Assembly (NCBI RefSeq): GCF_001665685.1
Contig: NZ_LZTB01000130.1
Location: forward strand, 1 to 64,000
Direction of reading: 5' to 3'
Length of the DNA: 64,000 nucleotides
Origin: Mycobacterium sp. 852013-50091_SCH5140682
GTDB taxonomy: Bacteria > Actinomycetota > Actinomycetes > Mycobacteriales > Mycobacteriaceae
Shown here: piece by piece, positions 26,831 to 36,403 of the stretch
How positions within the stretch are numbered: the first letter of the stretch is position 1
Layout of the letters: each line of letters opens with the position of its first letter
Translations under genes and position numbers: made by a program
Notes under the pieces: model-generated
The model's database searches: none
Told to the model about the DNA's origin: nothing
Seen by the model: only the letters and a program-made list of their open reading frames with translations

Positions 26831-29589
26831 CATGTGCGGACGAACGCCGACGCGGCACGGCGCGGGCGAAAGGGCGCAACGGCATCGATGCCGTCAGTGT
26901 CGGTGAGGACCGGCACGAACTCACCGTGATGTTCTTCGGCGACGCGCCCGAAGGATTGCAGCCGGCCAACTTCCGCATCGAGGGCGGCACCCGGATCACC
27001 GGCATCGCCGTTACCGCGGTCACGCCGTGCCCCACAGAGGATCCCGAGCTCGAGGGTGGTGTGCGGTTGACCGTCGATCGGGTCGGGGACCTGTCCACCT
27101 ACCGCCTGTGCGTGGTCGATGTCGAGGGCTTCGATCCGCGCTATCGCTGCATCGACTTCGCGTTCATCACCGGCTGCGACGACATCGACTGTGCACCGCT
27201 CTGCCAATGCCCGGACGAGATCAGCTCCGGCGTCGAAATCGACTATCTGGCCAAAGATTACGCCAGCTTCCGGCAGCTCATGCTGGAACGGCTGAGCCTC
27301 AGCATGCCCGCGTGGACCGAACGGCACATCCCCGACATCGGCATCACCCTTGTCGAACTGCTCGCCTACGAGGCCGACCGGCTCAGCTATCAGCAGGACG
27401 CGGCCGCAACGGAGGCCTACCTCGACACTGCCCGGCTGCGCACATCGGTGCGCCGGCACGCCCGGCTGGTCGACTACCCGTTGCACGACGGTTGTGCGGC
27501 CAGGGCCTGGGTGTGCGTGGCGGTGGACGGCGACCTCGTCCTCAACACCGACGCCGTGCAGTTCAGCAGCGGCGAGCAGATCTTCGAACCCGTTCGTCAG
27601 GAACCTGTGTCGCTGTACCCCTCACACAACAGGATCGGCATCTGGACCTGGGGCGATCACGACTGCTGCCTGCCCATCGGAGCTACCGCGGCCACTCTCG
27701 TCGACGGCGAACCGGGCACGCAACGGACACTGGCGCTCAAGCCCGGCGACGTGCTGATCCTCGAAGAGGTCATCGGGCCGAAGACCGGGGCCGCAGCCGA
27801 CCGTGACGTCACCCACCGGCAGGCGGTGCGCCTGACCACGGTCGTACCCGGTCTCGACCCGTTGTTCGATCAGCCGGTCATGGAGGTGACGTGGGCGCCC
27901 GACGACGCGTTGCGTTTCCCGTTGTGCGTCAACGCCCGCGGAGGTCCCGACTGCTGCGACCAGGTGGTCGGTGTCGCCAGTGGCAACGTGGTGCTCGTCG
28001 AACACGGAGGCGGCGCGCCCGACGAACGGCTACCCGTCCCCGCTCAGGACCCGACCGACCCGGGTTGCCCCGATCCGGTCTGCTTCGGCTGCCAGGACGC
28101 AGCGGCCCCGGCACGCGTCGTGCACTACCCGCCGATCCCGAAACGATTCCGGCCCAGTATTTCCCGGGTCCCGGTGACACAGACCTCGGCGTTCCCGCCG
28201 CCGGACGTCGCCGCCCGAACGCAGGCGCAATGGTTGCGCGAGCTACCCGACCGCGCGCGGGCGCACGTGACGGCCCTGCGCGCCAAGACCGCCGACCAAC
28301 CGCTGTCGCAGGACGACATCGACTACCTCACAACGCTGTTCGGCCGGCGCACGCTGGACGCGGTGAACCTGTCGGGGGACCCGAGCACCGCACTCGGCGT
28401 TCTCCTCGTACGGTTCGACGAACTGCTGGTCACCAAGCTGGAGCGGCTCGACGAACTTCTCACCCGCGCCCTCGGTGGCTGCCTGCTGAGCGCCGACGGT
28501 GAAGGCTGGGAGATCGCGCAGACCTGGGGGGTGAACGCCGGCGATCTCGATCCCGGAGATCCTCGATTTTTCGGGCCCGCCACCGCGGCCACCCAGACCG
28601 ATCCGCGGGACGCCCTGCCCGCGATCACTGTCTTCGACCGCTGGAACGATGACTGGCAGCCGCGACGCGACCTGCTCGACAGCGGCCCCGACGACCGGCA
28701 CTTCGTCGGCGAGACCGACGACAACGGGGTGCTGCACCTGCGCTTCGGTGACGGCAGCAACGGCGCGGACTTCCCACTGCCCGAGCCTGACTCGCCGGCA
28801 GCTGACCGCACTGCGCGAGCGCATTACCGCATCGGCAACGGGACCGCAGGCAACGTGGGTGCCGAGACGATCAACCGGATCACCATCGCCGATACCAGCG
28901 GAGCCCCGATCAGCTCGGTCCGTAATCCGATAGCCGCCGCTGGCGGGACCGATCCCGAAGACGTTGCCGCGGCACGGATCCGGGCGCCCTACGAAGCCCG
29001 GCTCCGGCAATTACGGGCGATCACCGCACAGGACTACGTGGACTTGGCTGCCCGCCTGCCCGGCGTGCAGCGGGCCGCGGCGACACTCGCGTGGACCGGC
29101 AGTTGGTATGAGGCCGAGGTGGCGATCGACGCGCTCGGCACGCCCGTCGCCCCGGACCGGCTGCTCGACGACGTCCGGTGCTCACTGCATCGCTACCGCA
29201 AGATCGGTCACGATCTGTCGGTGTCCGCGGCCGTCCTCGTGCCGCTTGCGCTGGCCCTGTGCATCGAGGTCAAACCCGACTACCTGGCCGGCCACGTCCG
29301 GGCGGCGCTGCTCAAAACCTTTGGGTCGGGTCCCGGCGGCTACTTCAATCCCGACCGCCTCACCTTCGGCACCCCGATCAGGGTCAGTTCCATCGTGGCG
29401 GCCGCCGCGTCGGTGCCCGGAGTGCTCAGCGCGGACGTCACCGCACTCGAGCGCCTCTTCGGGCCGCCCGGCGATGCGCTCGACACCGGGGTACTGGCGA
29501 TCAGGCCGTTGGAAGTCGCGCAACTTGACGCCGATCCGACCCGGCCCGAAAACGGTCGACTCGATCTCACACTGGTAGGTGGACGATGA
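26827..29589 (+). CDS. Baseplate wedge protein gpJ/gp6-like 1 (Pvc11-like)
   Basis: A 920-residue 'putative baseplate assembly protein'. After an N-terminal β-domain of about 120 residues, the wedge core starts at IDYLAKDYASFRQLMLERL and IPDIGITLVELLAYEADRLSYQQD, hallmarks of the family. The C-terminal baseplate-J half contains LHLRFGDGSNGADFP, YRIGNGTAGNVGAETIN and ITAQDYVDLAARLPGVQ. Unusually, it has Cys-rich patches (CDDIDCAPLCQCP at about 118-130, CPDPVCFGCQD at about 416-426), suggesting metal sites or disulfides. It overlaps both neighbours by ATGA. Confidence 0.9.
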   Translation: MTCADERRRGTARAKGRNGIDAVSVGEDRHELTVMFFGDAPEGLQPANFRIEGGTRITGIAVTAVTPCPTEDPELEGGVRLTVDRVGDLSTYRLCVVDVEGFDPRYRCIDFAFITGCDDIDCAPLCQCPDEISSGVEIDYLAKDYASFRQLMLERLSLSMPAWTERHIPDIGITLVELLAYEADRLSYQQDAAATEAYLDTARLRTSVRRHARLVDYPLHDGCAARAWVCVAVDGDLVLNTDAVQFSSGEQIFEPVRQEPVSLYPSHNRIGIWTWGDHDCCLPIGATAATLVDGEPGTQRTLALKPGDVLILEEVIGPKTGAAADRDVTHRQAVRLTTVVPGLDPLFDQPVMEVTWAPDDALRFPLCVNARGGPDCCDQVVGVASGNVVLVEHGGGAPDERLPVPAQDPTDPGCPDPVCFGCQDAAAPARVVHYPPIPKRFRPSISRVPVTQTSAFPPPDVAARTQAQWLRELPDRARAHVTALRAKTADQPLSQDDIDYLTTLFGRRTLDAVNLSGDPSTALGVLLVRFDELLVTKLERLDELLTRALGGCLLSADGEGWEIAQTWGVNAGDLDPGDPRFFGPATAATQTDPRDALPAITVFDRWNDDWQPRRDLLDSGPDDRHFVGETDDNGVLHLRFGDGSNGADFPLPEPDSPAADRTARAHYRIGNGTAGNVGAETINRITIADTSGAPISSVRNPIAAAGGTDPEDVAAARIRAPYEARLRQLRAITAQDYVDLAARLPGVQRAAATLAWTGSWYEAEVAIDALGTPVAPDRLLDDVRCSLHRYRKIGHDLSVSAAVLVPLALALCIEVKPDYLAGHVRAALLKTFGSGPGGYFNPDRLTFGTPIRVSSIVAAAASVPGVLSADVTALERLFGPPGDALDTGVLAIRPLEVAQLDADPTRPENGRLDLTLVGGR

Positions 29590-32500
29590 GCTGCTGCACC
29601 TGTGGCTGCTGCGACGGCGTACATGCGATCACGCCCGCCGACACCTACAACCCGCCCCAGCGCGACGCAATCGACTATCGCATCGGGACATACGCCGCTT
29701 TCCGCGAATCGATGCAAGCCCGGCTGTCCGCGTACCCGGCATTGAGCTCACTGGCCACTCGCGATTCCGACGACCCGAGCATTGCCCTGCTCGACTGTTT
29801 TGCCGTCGTGGCCGACATCCTGACGTTCTATCAGGAACGGATCGCCAACGAGGGATACCTGCGAACAGCGACGGAGCCGCGCTCGCTGGCCGAACTCGGC
29901 AAACTCGTCGGCTACCGCGCCAGGCCCGCGCTCGGCGCTACCACCTACCTGGCGTATACCCTCGACCCCGGCGCCAAGACCCTCATCCTGGCGGGCTCGG
30001 GAGCGAAAAGCGTTCCGCGGCAGAACGAACTGCCACAGACCTTCGAAACCTCCGAGGATCTCGCGGCTCGCGAGGAATGGAACAACCTCACTCCGGCTGT
30101 CAGCAGGCCGCCCGCGATCAGATACTACGGTCCACCCAAGGGGCACACGGGTGAACCCGACGACGTCAACGAGTTCGCCACGCTGAACATTGCAGGCACC
30201 ACCGCGAATCTCAGGGCGGGCGATCGCCTGCTGTTCCTGTTCGACCCAGACCCCACGCCCGCCGCCGACAATCCCGGCCCACGCTCGGGCGCAGCCGTGC
30301 GGATCGTGAACGTTGCCAAGCCGGACTTCGCGTCGGGTATGACCGCAGTCTCGCTGGTGTCGAAACGAACCGCGTTCGCCGATGCGCTCGCAGCGTTGGA
30401 CGCCACGGTCAACGCGGCGATCCGTGCGGCCGACGATCTTCCCGCAGCCGCGTCGATCATCCGGCTGTCGAGCGACTACCTGGAGAAGCTGGCGAAGACG
30501 CTGGAAGCCGAGACGGCGCCGACGGTGAACTCGATCTTCTCCAACGTCCTGGACGACCAATCGGCGATGTCCCTGCCCGACGTGCTCGACCACCTCATCG
30601 AAACGAGTGCCCTGGCGTCGGTGCACGAATCGCCGGCCGTGGTGCAGTGGTACACCACCTACCTCCCGCCGCTGCTCGCCGCCGCGCGACATGTCATTGC
30701 CCTCGCCGAGGCCGCCACCGGGCGCACGCCCGGAGAGATCGATGCCATCCGCTGGCGCGCACACGACATCCTCTGCCCCGACGAGAAGGGCGGATTCGTC
30801 GCGGGATTCGCCGATGTGTCCTGTGACGACGGCGCGGCGTTGGTGGGGCTCACCCCGATGCTGCCGTGGCTGCGGCGTCCACCCTCGCAACCGCCGCGCA
30901 GGGCGCGGGAGGCCGACACCGCGACCCGCGAGCTGTTCCGGCCCGACTCCGACGTCCACGCCAAGCTGCTGGCCGCCGCCGATCCGCGCATCGCACCCTC
31001 GCTGCACCTGGCCTGGCGCAACGAACACCTCACGCCCGCACCAGCATTGTCCAACGTCCAGGTGATGCGGATCAAAGCGACCCTGGCCGCCGGAGCGGAC
31101 GTCAACACCGTCGTTCTGGACACCGTCTACGACGGCATCGCTGTCGGCAGTTGGATCATCCTCGGGGCCGACCAGGTGTGCCGGGTGGTCTCGGCAGAGC
31201 AGACGGTGCGCAGTGTCGCCGTCGCCGCTGCCGCGCCCGCGCTGAGCGTGCCGGCGACAGTTCTGACGCTGGATATGAAAATCACTGCGCAGCAGGGCGA
31301 TGCCCTGTATGCGCAGGGTGAAAGCCTCACTCCCGTCGGTGATCCCATCACCGACGACATCGCCGGTGACACGCTCGAACTCGACCGGGTCCACGACGGG
31401 CTGACGCCGGGCCGCTGGCTGGTCGTCAGCGGTGAACGCACCGACGTGCCCTACACCACCGGCGTCCACGCCGCCGAACTGACGATGGTCGCCGGTGTGC
31501 GACAACATGTCGACCCCGACCAGCCGGCAGCGTCGGTTCGGACGATCCTGACATTGACCGGTGAACTGTCCTACCGCTACCGGCGCGACAGCGTCACCGT
31601 GTACGGCAACGTCGTGGCGGCCGACCAGGGCGAGACGCGCAACGAGGTGCTCGGTAGCGCCGATGCGAGTCTTGCCAACCAATCCTTCGCCATTCGCCAG
31701 GTCAACGGCGACAATCCGTTGACCGCGCTGCCCGCGAGCAACCCCACCGGGTTCGACGACGCGTTGCGCGTCACGGTCGGAGGGGTGCGGTGGCAGCCCG
31801 CCGAGATCCTGGCCGACGCGTCGGCGACCGACCATGTGTACCGGCCTGCGTTCGGCACCGACAAGACCGTCGCCGTCCAGTTCGGGGACGGGGTCCACGG
31901 CGCCCGCCCGCCCAGCGGCAATCAGAACATCGCTGCGACACTGCGGCTAGGCGCCGGGCGCGGAGGCAACGTGGTGGCCGGCCAGATCTCAGAACTGTCC
32001 GGTCGGCCCCTCGGCGTCAATGCGGTGACGAATCCGTTGCCGGCCACCGGCGGTGCGGACGGTGACGGTCCCGACGATGCCCGCGTGGTCACCCCGCTGC
32101 GCATGCTCGCGTTGGACCGGCTGCTGTCGGTGGGCGACTACGAGGACTACACCCGGGCCAGGGCCGGTATCGGAAAAGCTAGTGCCCGCAGGTTGTTCGA
32201 CGGCCGGCAGGAGGTAGTGCACGTGACCGTCGCGGGTGTCGGAGATGTTCCAATCGACCCGGAATCGGGTCTGCTGACCGCTCTCGCGGACTCTTTGACG
32301 CAATTCGGTGACCCGGGGGTGACCGCGCGGGTGGCTGTGCGCGCCATGCTGCTGCTGGTGCTGCGGGCCGGCGTCAAAGTCAAACCCGACTACTCCTGGG
32401 ACCTGGTCGAACCCGCAGTACGCGCGGCCCTCCTCGACGCCTTCTCCTTCGCACGTCGCGACCTGGCCCAGGACGCCTATCTCAGTGAGGCATTCGCCGC

Positions 32501-32864
32501 AGCCCAGGCGGTGCCCGGTGTCGACTATGTCGACATCGACGTCTTCCATGGCATACCCGCGACGGTCACGCCGCTCGAATTGATCAGTCTCGCTGATCAA
32601 CTCGGACCCGATCGCGTTGTGCACACCCGGCACGCGGAGTTCCAAGTGGAGCAGTTCTCGGCTCAGCACGATCTGACACTCAGCCAGATCGCCGTGCGCA
32701 CCGGGCTGACCGTCGAGGAGCTGTGTCAGCTCAATCCCACTCTCACTGTGGCGACCGTCCCGGCGAACACCAACGTGACGACGTTCCGCGGCATCCGGCC
32801 CGCCGAGATCGTGGTGTTGCCCCCCGACGTTCCCGAAGCCCTCATGCTGCGGAGGATCCCATGA
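29586..32864 (+). CDS. Baseplate wedge protein gpJ/gp6-like 2 (Pvc12-like), with LysM-like tail
   Basis: A 1092-residue second wedge protein. It starts with MSCCTCGCCDGV, a dense Cys cluster, then the family motifs DAIDYRIGTYAAFRESMQ, SIALLDCFAVVADILTFYQE and LAELGKLVGYRARPALGA. The baseplate-J half shows VAVQFGDGVHGARPPSGNQN and LLSVGDYEDYTRARAGIGKA. The last 75 residues include a LysM-like stretch, LSQIAVRTGLTVEELCQLNP. In AFP/PVC the two large wedge proteins form a heteromeric wedge, and a similar pairing is likely here. The long central insertion (residues about 230-480) is helical and poorly conserved. Confidence 0.88.
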   Translation: MSCCTCGCCDGVHAITPADTYNPPQRDAIDYRIGTYAAFRESMQARLSAYPALSSLATRDSDDPSIALLDCFAVVADILTFYQERIANEGYLRTATEPRSLAELGKLVGYRARPALGATTYLAYTLDPGAKTLILAGSGAKSVPRQNELPQTFETSEDLAAREEWNNLTPAVSRPPAIRYYGPPKGHTGEPDDVNEFATLNIAGTTANLRAGDRLLFLFDPDPTPAADNPGPRSGAAVRIVNVAKPDFASGMTAVSLVSKRTAFADALAALDATVNAAIRAADDLPAAASIIRLSSDYLEKLAKTLEAETAPTVNSIFSNVLDDQSAMSLPDVLDHLIETSALASVHESPAVVQWYTTYLPPLLAAARHVIALAEAATGRTPGEIDAIRWRAHDILCPDEKGGFVAGFADVSCDDGAALVGLTPMLPWLRRPPSQPPRRAREADTATRELFRPDSDVHAKLLAAADPRIAPSLHLAWRNEHLTPAPALSNVQVMRIKATLAAGADVNTVVLDTVYDGIAVGSWIILGADQVCRVVSAEQTVRSVAVAAAAPALSVPATVLTLDMKITAQQGDALYAQGESLTPVGDPITDDIAGDTLELDRVHDGLTPGRWLVVSGERTDVPYTTGVHAAELTMVAGVRQHVDPDQPAASVRTILTLTGELSYRYRRDSVTVYGNVVAADQGETRNEVLGSADASLANQSFAIRQVNGDNPLTALPASNPTGFDDALRVTVGGVRWQPAEILADASATDHVYRPAFGTDKTVAVQFGDGVHGARPPSGNQNIAATLRLGAGRGGNVVAGQISELSGRPLGVNAVTNPLPATGGADGDGPDDARVVTPLRMLALDRLLSVGDYEDYTRARAGIGKASARRLFDGRQEVVHVTVAGVGDVPIDPESGLLTALADSLTQFGDPGVTARVAVRAMLLLVLRAGVKVKPDYSWDLVEPAVRAALLDAFSFARRDLAQDAYLSEAFAAAQAVPGVDYVDIDVFHGIPATVTPLELISLADQLGPDRVVHTRHAEFQVEQFSAQHDLTLSQIAVRTGLTVEELCQLNPTLTVATVPANTNVTTFRGIRPAEIVVLPPDVPEALMLRRIP

Positions 32865-34984
32865 CCGACAACGCCGATCGGCTGTTCTCCCTGCTGCCCC
32901 GCGTCCACCAAAGGCGCGACGAGGAACTCGGCGGGCCCCTGCAAGCGTTGCTGGCCGCGATCACCGAGCAGGCCGACCTGCTGGACGCCGACATCAGGGC
33001 GCTGTACGAGGACTGGTTCATCGAGACCTGCCAGGACTGGGTCGTGCCCTATCTCGGCGACCTCGTCGGCTACCGCATGCTGCCGGGCGGGCAGGAATCA
33101 CTCACGGCTGACACAACCGAGGCCCGTAAATTGCTGGCGGCGGTGGCGTCTCGGCGCGACGTCGCTCACACCGTCGCCAACCGCCGCCGTAAAGGCACCC
33201 TGGCGCTGCTCGAACAGCTCGCACTCGACGTGGCTTCGTGGCCGTCGCGGGCAGTGGAATTCCGCCGATTGCTCACCGTGACGCCGGCGATCCGGCTCTA
33301 CGGCCACGACCCGCGGGCCGACGCCCGCCGCCTGGACCGCGGCAATCTCGTCGACCTTCGCGACGGCGACGCACTCGACCGACTCGACGGCCCGTTCGAG
33401 CACCTCGCGCACCTGGTGGACGTGCGACGGATCACCTCGCCACGCGGTGTGGGCAAGTTCAACATCCCCGAAATCGGGCTCTACGTATGGAGACTGCGGC
33501 CCTATTCGGTCACCTATGGTCCCGCCTATTGCGAGGACCGGGCGCGGGCCCAGTTCACCTTCAGCATCCTGGGTAACGACGCGCCCTTGATCACCAAACC
33601 CCAGCCCGAGCCGTCACCGACCCATATCGCCGACGAGACCAATGTGCCCGCGTTCATCCGCCGGCGCGCCTTTGCCGAACATCCGGCTCGCTACTACGGG
33701 CCCGGCAAGAGCTTCTGTGTCTACACCGGTCCGGATCAGCCGGTGCCGCTCAACGCGATTGTCGCCGCGGATCTTTCGGGTTGGCGCTATCTGCCCGCGC
33801 GCGGCCAGGTTGCGATCGACCCGGTGCTGGGCAGGATCGCGTTCCCCAGCCGCAACGCCCCCGACGGTGGGGTGTGGGTGGACTATCACTACGGGTTCTC
33901 CGACGATCTCGGCGGTGGCGAATACACCCGGCCGGTCTCGCCCCGGGTCGCCGATTATGTCGTCGGCGCGGGTCACTTCGACACGATCATGGCCGCGGTG
34001 CGCAAGTGGCAGGAGGACAAGCAGACGAACCCGGCAGCGTCGCATCAGGCGGTGATCGAGCTGGCCGACAGCGGGTCCTATCAGGAGCAGATCGACATCA
34101 AACTTGACCATGGCGACCGCCTCACTCTGCGTGCCGGACAACACAAGCGACCGGTGATCCGCCTGCTGGACTGGTACAGCAATCGGCCCGACGCGTTGCG
34201 CATCACCGGACCGGAAGACGGCGACGACCACCTGCCGACCGTGATCCTCGACGGATTGCTCATCACCGGCCGCGGCGTCCGGGTGCAGGGCCGGGTCGGC
34301 ACCGTCGTGATCCGGCACTCGACTCTGGTACCGGGCTGGAGCCTGGACTGCGACTGCAACCCCGAGCACTCCGAGGAAGCCAGCGTCGAATTATTCGACA
34401 CCCCAGCGTGTTTACAGGTCGAACGCAGCATCCTGGGTACCATCCTCGTCGACGTCGACGAAGTGCACAACGAGCCGAATCACGTGTGGCTGTCCGACAG
34501 CATTCTCGACTCGGCAGGCTGGTGTCTGCCTGCGATCACCGCGCCCAACGATCGCCACGCCCACGCGGTGTTCAGCGCCCGGCGGGTGACCGTCTTCGGC
34601 GCGGTACGAACCCATGCCGTGAACCTGGTCGAGAACTCCATCGTGATGGGGGAGGTCTGCGTTGCCCGCAGGCAGCAAGGCTGCATCCGCTTCTGCTGGC
34701 TGCTTCCCGGCTCGCACGTGCCCGGTCAGTTCCATTGTGAACCAGCGCATTCCCATGACCCCGCGCACGTGATCCCTCGATTCACGAGTACCCGCTACGG
34801 AATGCCCGGGTACGGCCAGCTCGCACCGTGGTGTCCTGACGAGATCAGGCGCGGCGCCGAGGACGGCTCCGAAATGGGCGCCTTCCACGACCTGTTCCAA
34901 CCGCAACGCGAGGACAACCTGCGTGCCCGCCTCGACGAATACAGCCCGGCGGGTACCGATGCCGCCATCCTGATCGCCACCTAG
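32861..34984 (+). CDS. Tail protein gpI-like with β-helix C-terminal domain
   Basis: A 707-residue protein. The first 200 residues match the phage tail protein I type (RLFSLLPRVHQRRDEELGG, WVVPYLGDLVGYRML, DVAHTVANRRRKGTLALLEQL). The second half looks like a parallel β-helix, with rows such as LTLRAGQHKRPVIRLLD, VQGRVGTVVIRHSTLVPGW and VENSIVMGEVCVARRQ. β-helices are common in tail spikes and receptor-binding proteins, so this gene could provide target recognition; that is inference. Cys-rich CDCNPEHSEE lies in the β-helix. ATG 32861 has GGAGG upstream and overlaps the wedge stop. Confidence 0.82.
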   Translation: MTDNADRLFSLLPRVHQRRDEELGGPLQALLAAITEQADLLDADIRALYEDWFIETCQDWVVPYLGDLVGYRMLPGGQESLTADTTEARKLLAAVASRRDVAHTVANRRRKGTLALLEQLALDVASWPSRAVEFRRLLTVTPAIRLYGHDPRADARRLDRGNLVDLRDGDALDRLDGPFEHLAHLVDVRRITSPRGVGKFNIPEIGLYVWRLRPYSVTYGPAYCEDRARAQFTFSILGNDAPLITKPQPEPSPTHIADETNVPAFIRRRAFAEHPARYYGPGKSFCVYTGPDQPVPLNAIVAADLSGWRYLPARGQVAIDPVLGRIAFPSRNAPDGGVWVDYHYGFSDDLGGGEYTRPVSPRVADYVVGAGHFDTIMAAVRKWQEDKQTNPAASHQAVIELADSGSYQEQIDIKLDHGDRLTLRAGQHKRPVIRLLDWYSNRPDALRITGPEDGDDHLPTVILDGLLITGRGVRVQGRVGTVVIRHSTLVPGWSLDCDCNPEHSEEASVELFDTPACLQVERSILGTILVDVDEVHNEPNHVWLSDSILDSAGWCLPAITAPNDRHAHAVFSARRVTVFGAVRTHAVNLVENSIVMGEVCVARRQQGCIRFCWLLPGSHVPGQFHCEPAHSHDPAHVIPRFTSTRYGMPGYGQLAPWCPDEIRRGAEDGSEMGAFHDLFQPQREDNLRARLDEYSPAGTDAAILIAT

Positions 34985-34995
34985 GAGGACCTCTC

Positions 34996-36399
34996 ATGTA
35001 TCTCGACACGTCACGACCCACCTTCGATGCGACCAAACACTTCGCTGCGCTGCTGCACCAACAGGGACGGCTGCCGCTGGACGCCGACCTCAACGAACAG
35101 GCGCTGATTCTCCTGCATCAGTTGCGCACCATGATGATCGACCTTGTCGGCCCCACCGCAATACCCAAAGAGCACCCCGGATTTCAGATCACGGCGGTCA
35201 ACAACAACGGCAAGCTCGATCTGACGATCTCGGCCGGTCGCGCGTACGTGGACGGGATCCTGGTCGAAAACGAGTCGAACGTCGACTACACCGGTCAACC
35301 CGACGGCTATCTCGATCCGGACAACCCGGCCGACGCGGTGCCCGCCAAGACCCCGTTCGCCGTCTATCTGCGGGTGTGGGAACGGTTGATCACCGCGTTG
35401 CAGGACCCGACGATCCGCGAAATCGCCCTGGGTGACCCGGGGCCCGACACAGCTGCACGCGCCAAGACCGTCTGGCAGGTGGCCTTGCTGCCGCTGTCCG
35501 CCGAGGGGACCGCGGCCCAGCAATTGAAGGAATTCACCGACGCCGTCAAGGGATTCAACGCCAACCCCGGGCTTCTTGCCGCCCGCGCGAAACGTCCCCA
35601 AGACTTCGACAAAGACCCGTGCCACACCCCGCCGGAGGCCAAGTACCGCGGACCCGAGAACCAGCTTTATCGCGTCGAAATTCACAGCGGGGGACCGGCA
35701 TGGAACCCCGATGCGCCGACGAACAAGAACAACGACCCCGGCGGAGCCACCTTCAAATGGTCGCGGGAGAACGGATCGGTGGCGCTGCCGATCCAATCCC
35801 TCAAGGGCACCAAGGTCTTTCTGGGCTCCCTCGGCCGCGACGGCAAACTCGGGCTCGAAGTCGGCGACTGGGTCGAAATCTCCGACGACGCCGCCGCCAG
35901 TCGCATCGCCGACGACCGCCCACTGACCCAGGCACACTGGGCCCGCCCGCTGCTCCAGATCGCCTCGATCGACTATGAGGGTCGTTCGGTGACGCTGTCA
36001 GACGCCGTCCCGGATGCCACCGGCTCGCAAGTCGCCCTGCACCCGATCCTGCGACTCTGGGACCACGCCTCGTCCACCAGCTACGATTCCACGCGTCGCT
36101 CCGTGGAATCCGACGGCGCGCTTCCCGTGATCGAGGGCGAATGGATCACCTTGGAAGACGGCGTTCAAATCCAATTCACGGGCCCGAACCAGGACGGCCC
36201 GGCCGGCACCTACCGCAGCGGGAACTACTGGACGATCCCGGCCCGCACGGTGACCGGTGACGTCGAGTGGTCGCAAGGCGCGAACGGTCCGCAGCCCGAG
36301 CCGCCGCGCGGTGTGCACTACCACTACGCGCTGCTCGGGACGCTGAAGCCGCCCAACGTCACCGTGGCGAACCAGCCGAAGACGTTCAAGCTGACCTGA
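34996..36399 (+). CDS. DUF6519 tail-associated protein
   Basis: A 467-residue protein. Its N-terminus (LDTSRPTFDATKHFAALLHQQGRLPLDADLNEQA) is split here as LDTSRPTFDATKHF and QQGRLPLDADLNEQA, which is the DUF6519 signature. The family is common in phage-tail-like clusters and has no proven function. The middle holds ATFKWSRENGSVALPI and VGDWVEIS, and the C-terminus is β-rich with HYHYALLGTL. Position after the gpI-like gene and before the DUF4157 genes suggests a baseplate-periphery or fibre-attachment part. ATG 34996 follows AGGAGG. Confidence 0.8.
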   Translation: MYLDTSRPTFDATKHFAALLHQQGRLPLDADLNEQALILLHQLRTMMIDLVGPTAIPKEHPGFQITAVNNNGKLDLTISAGRAYVDGILVENESNVDYTGQPDGYLDPDNPADAVPAKTPFAVYLRVWERLITALQDPTIREIALGDPGPDTAARAKTVWQVALLPLSAEGTAAQQLKEFTDAVKGFNANPGLLAARAKRPQDFDKDPCHTPPEAKYRGPENQLYRVEIHSGGPAWNPDAPTNKNNDPGGATFKWSRENGSVALPIQSLKGTKVFLGSLGRDGKLGLEVGDWVEISDDAAASRIADDRPLTQAHWARPLLQIASIDYEGRSVTLSDAVPDATGSQVALHPILRLWDHASSTSYDSTRRSVESDGALPVIEGEWITLEDGVQIQFTGPNQDGPAGTYRSGNYWTIPARTVTGDVEWSQGANGPQPEPPRGVHYHYALLGTLKPPNVTVANQPKTFKLT

Positions 36400-36403
36400 A
36401 ACC

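Noticed and set aside
16393-36399. Interpretation as a type VI secretion system
   Set aside because: No TssJ/L/M membrane complex, ClpV-type disaggregase or TssB/C two-part sheath; the sheath is a single phage-type protein.
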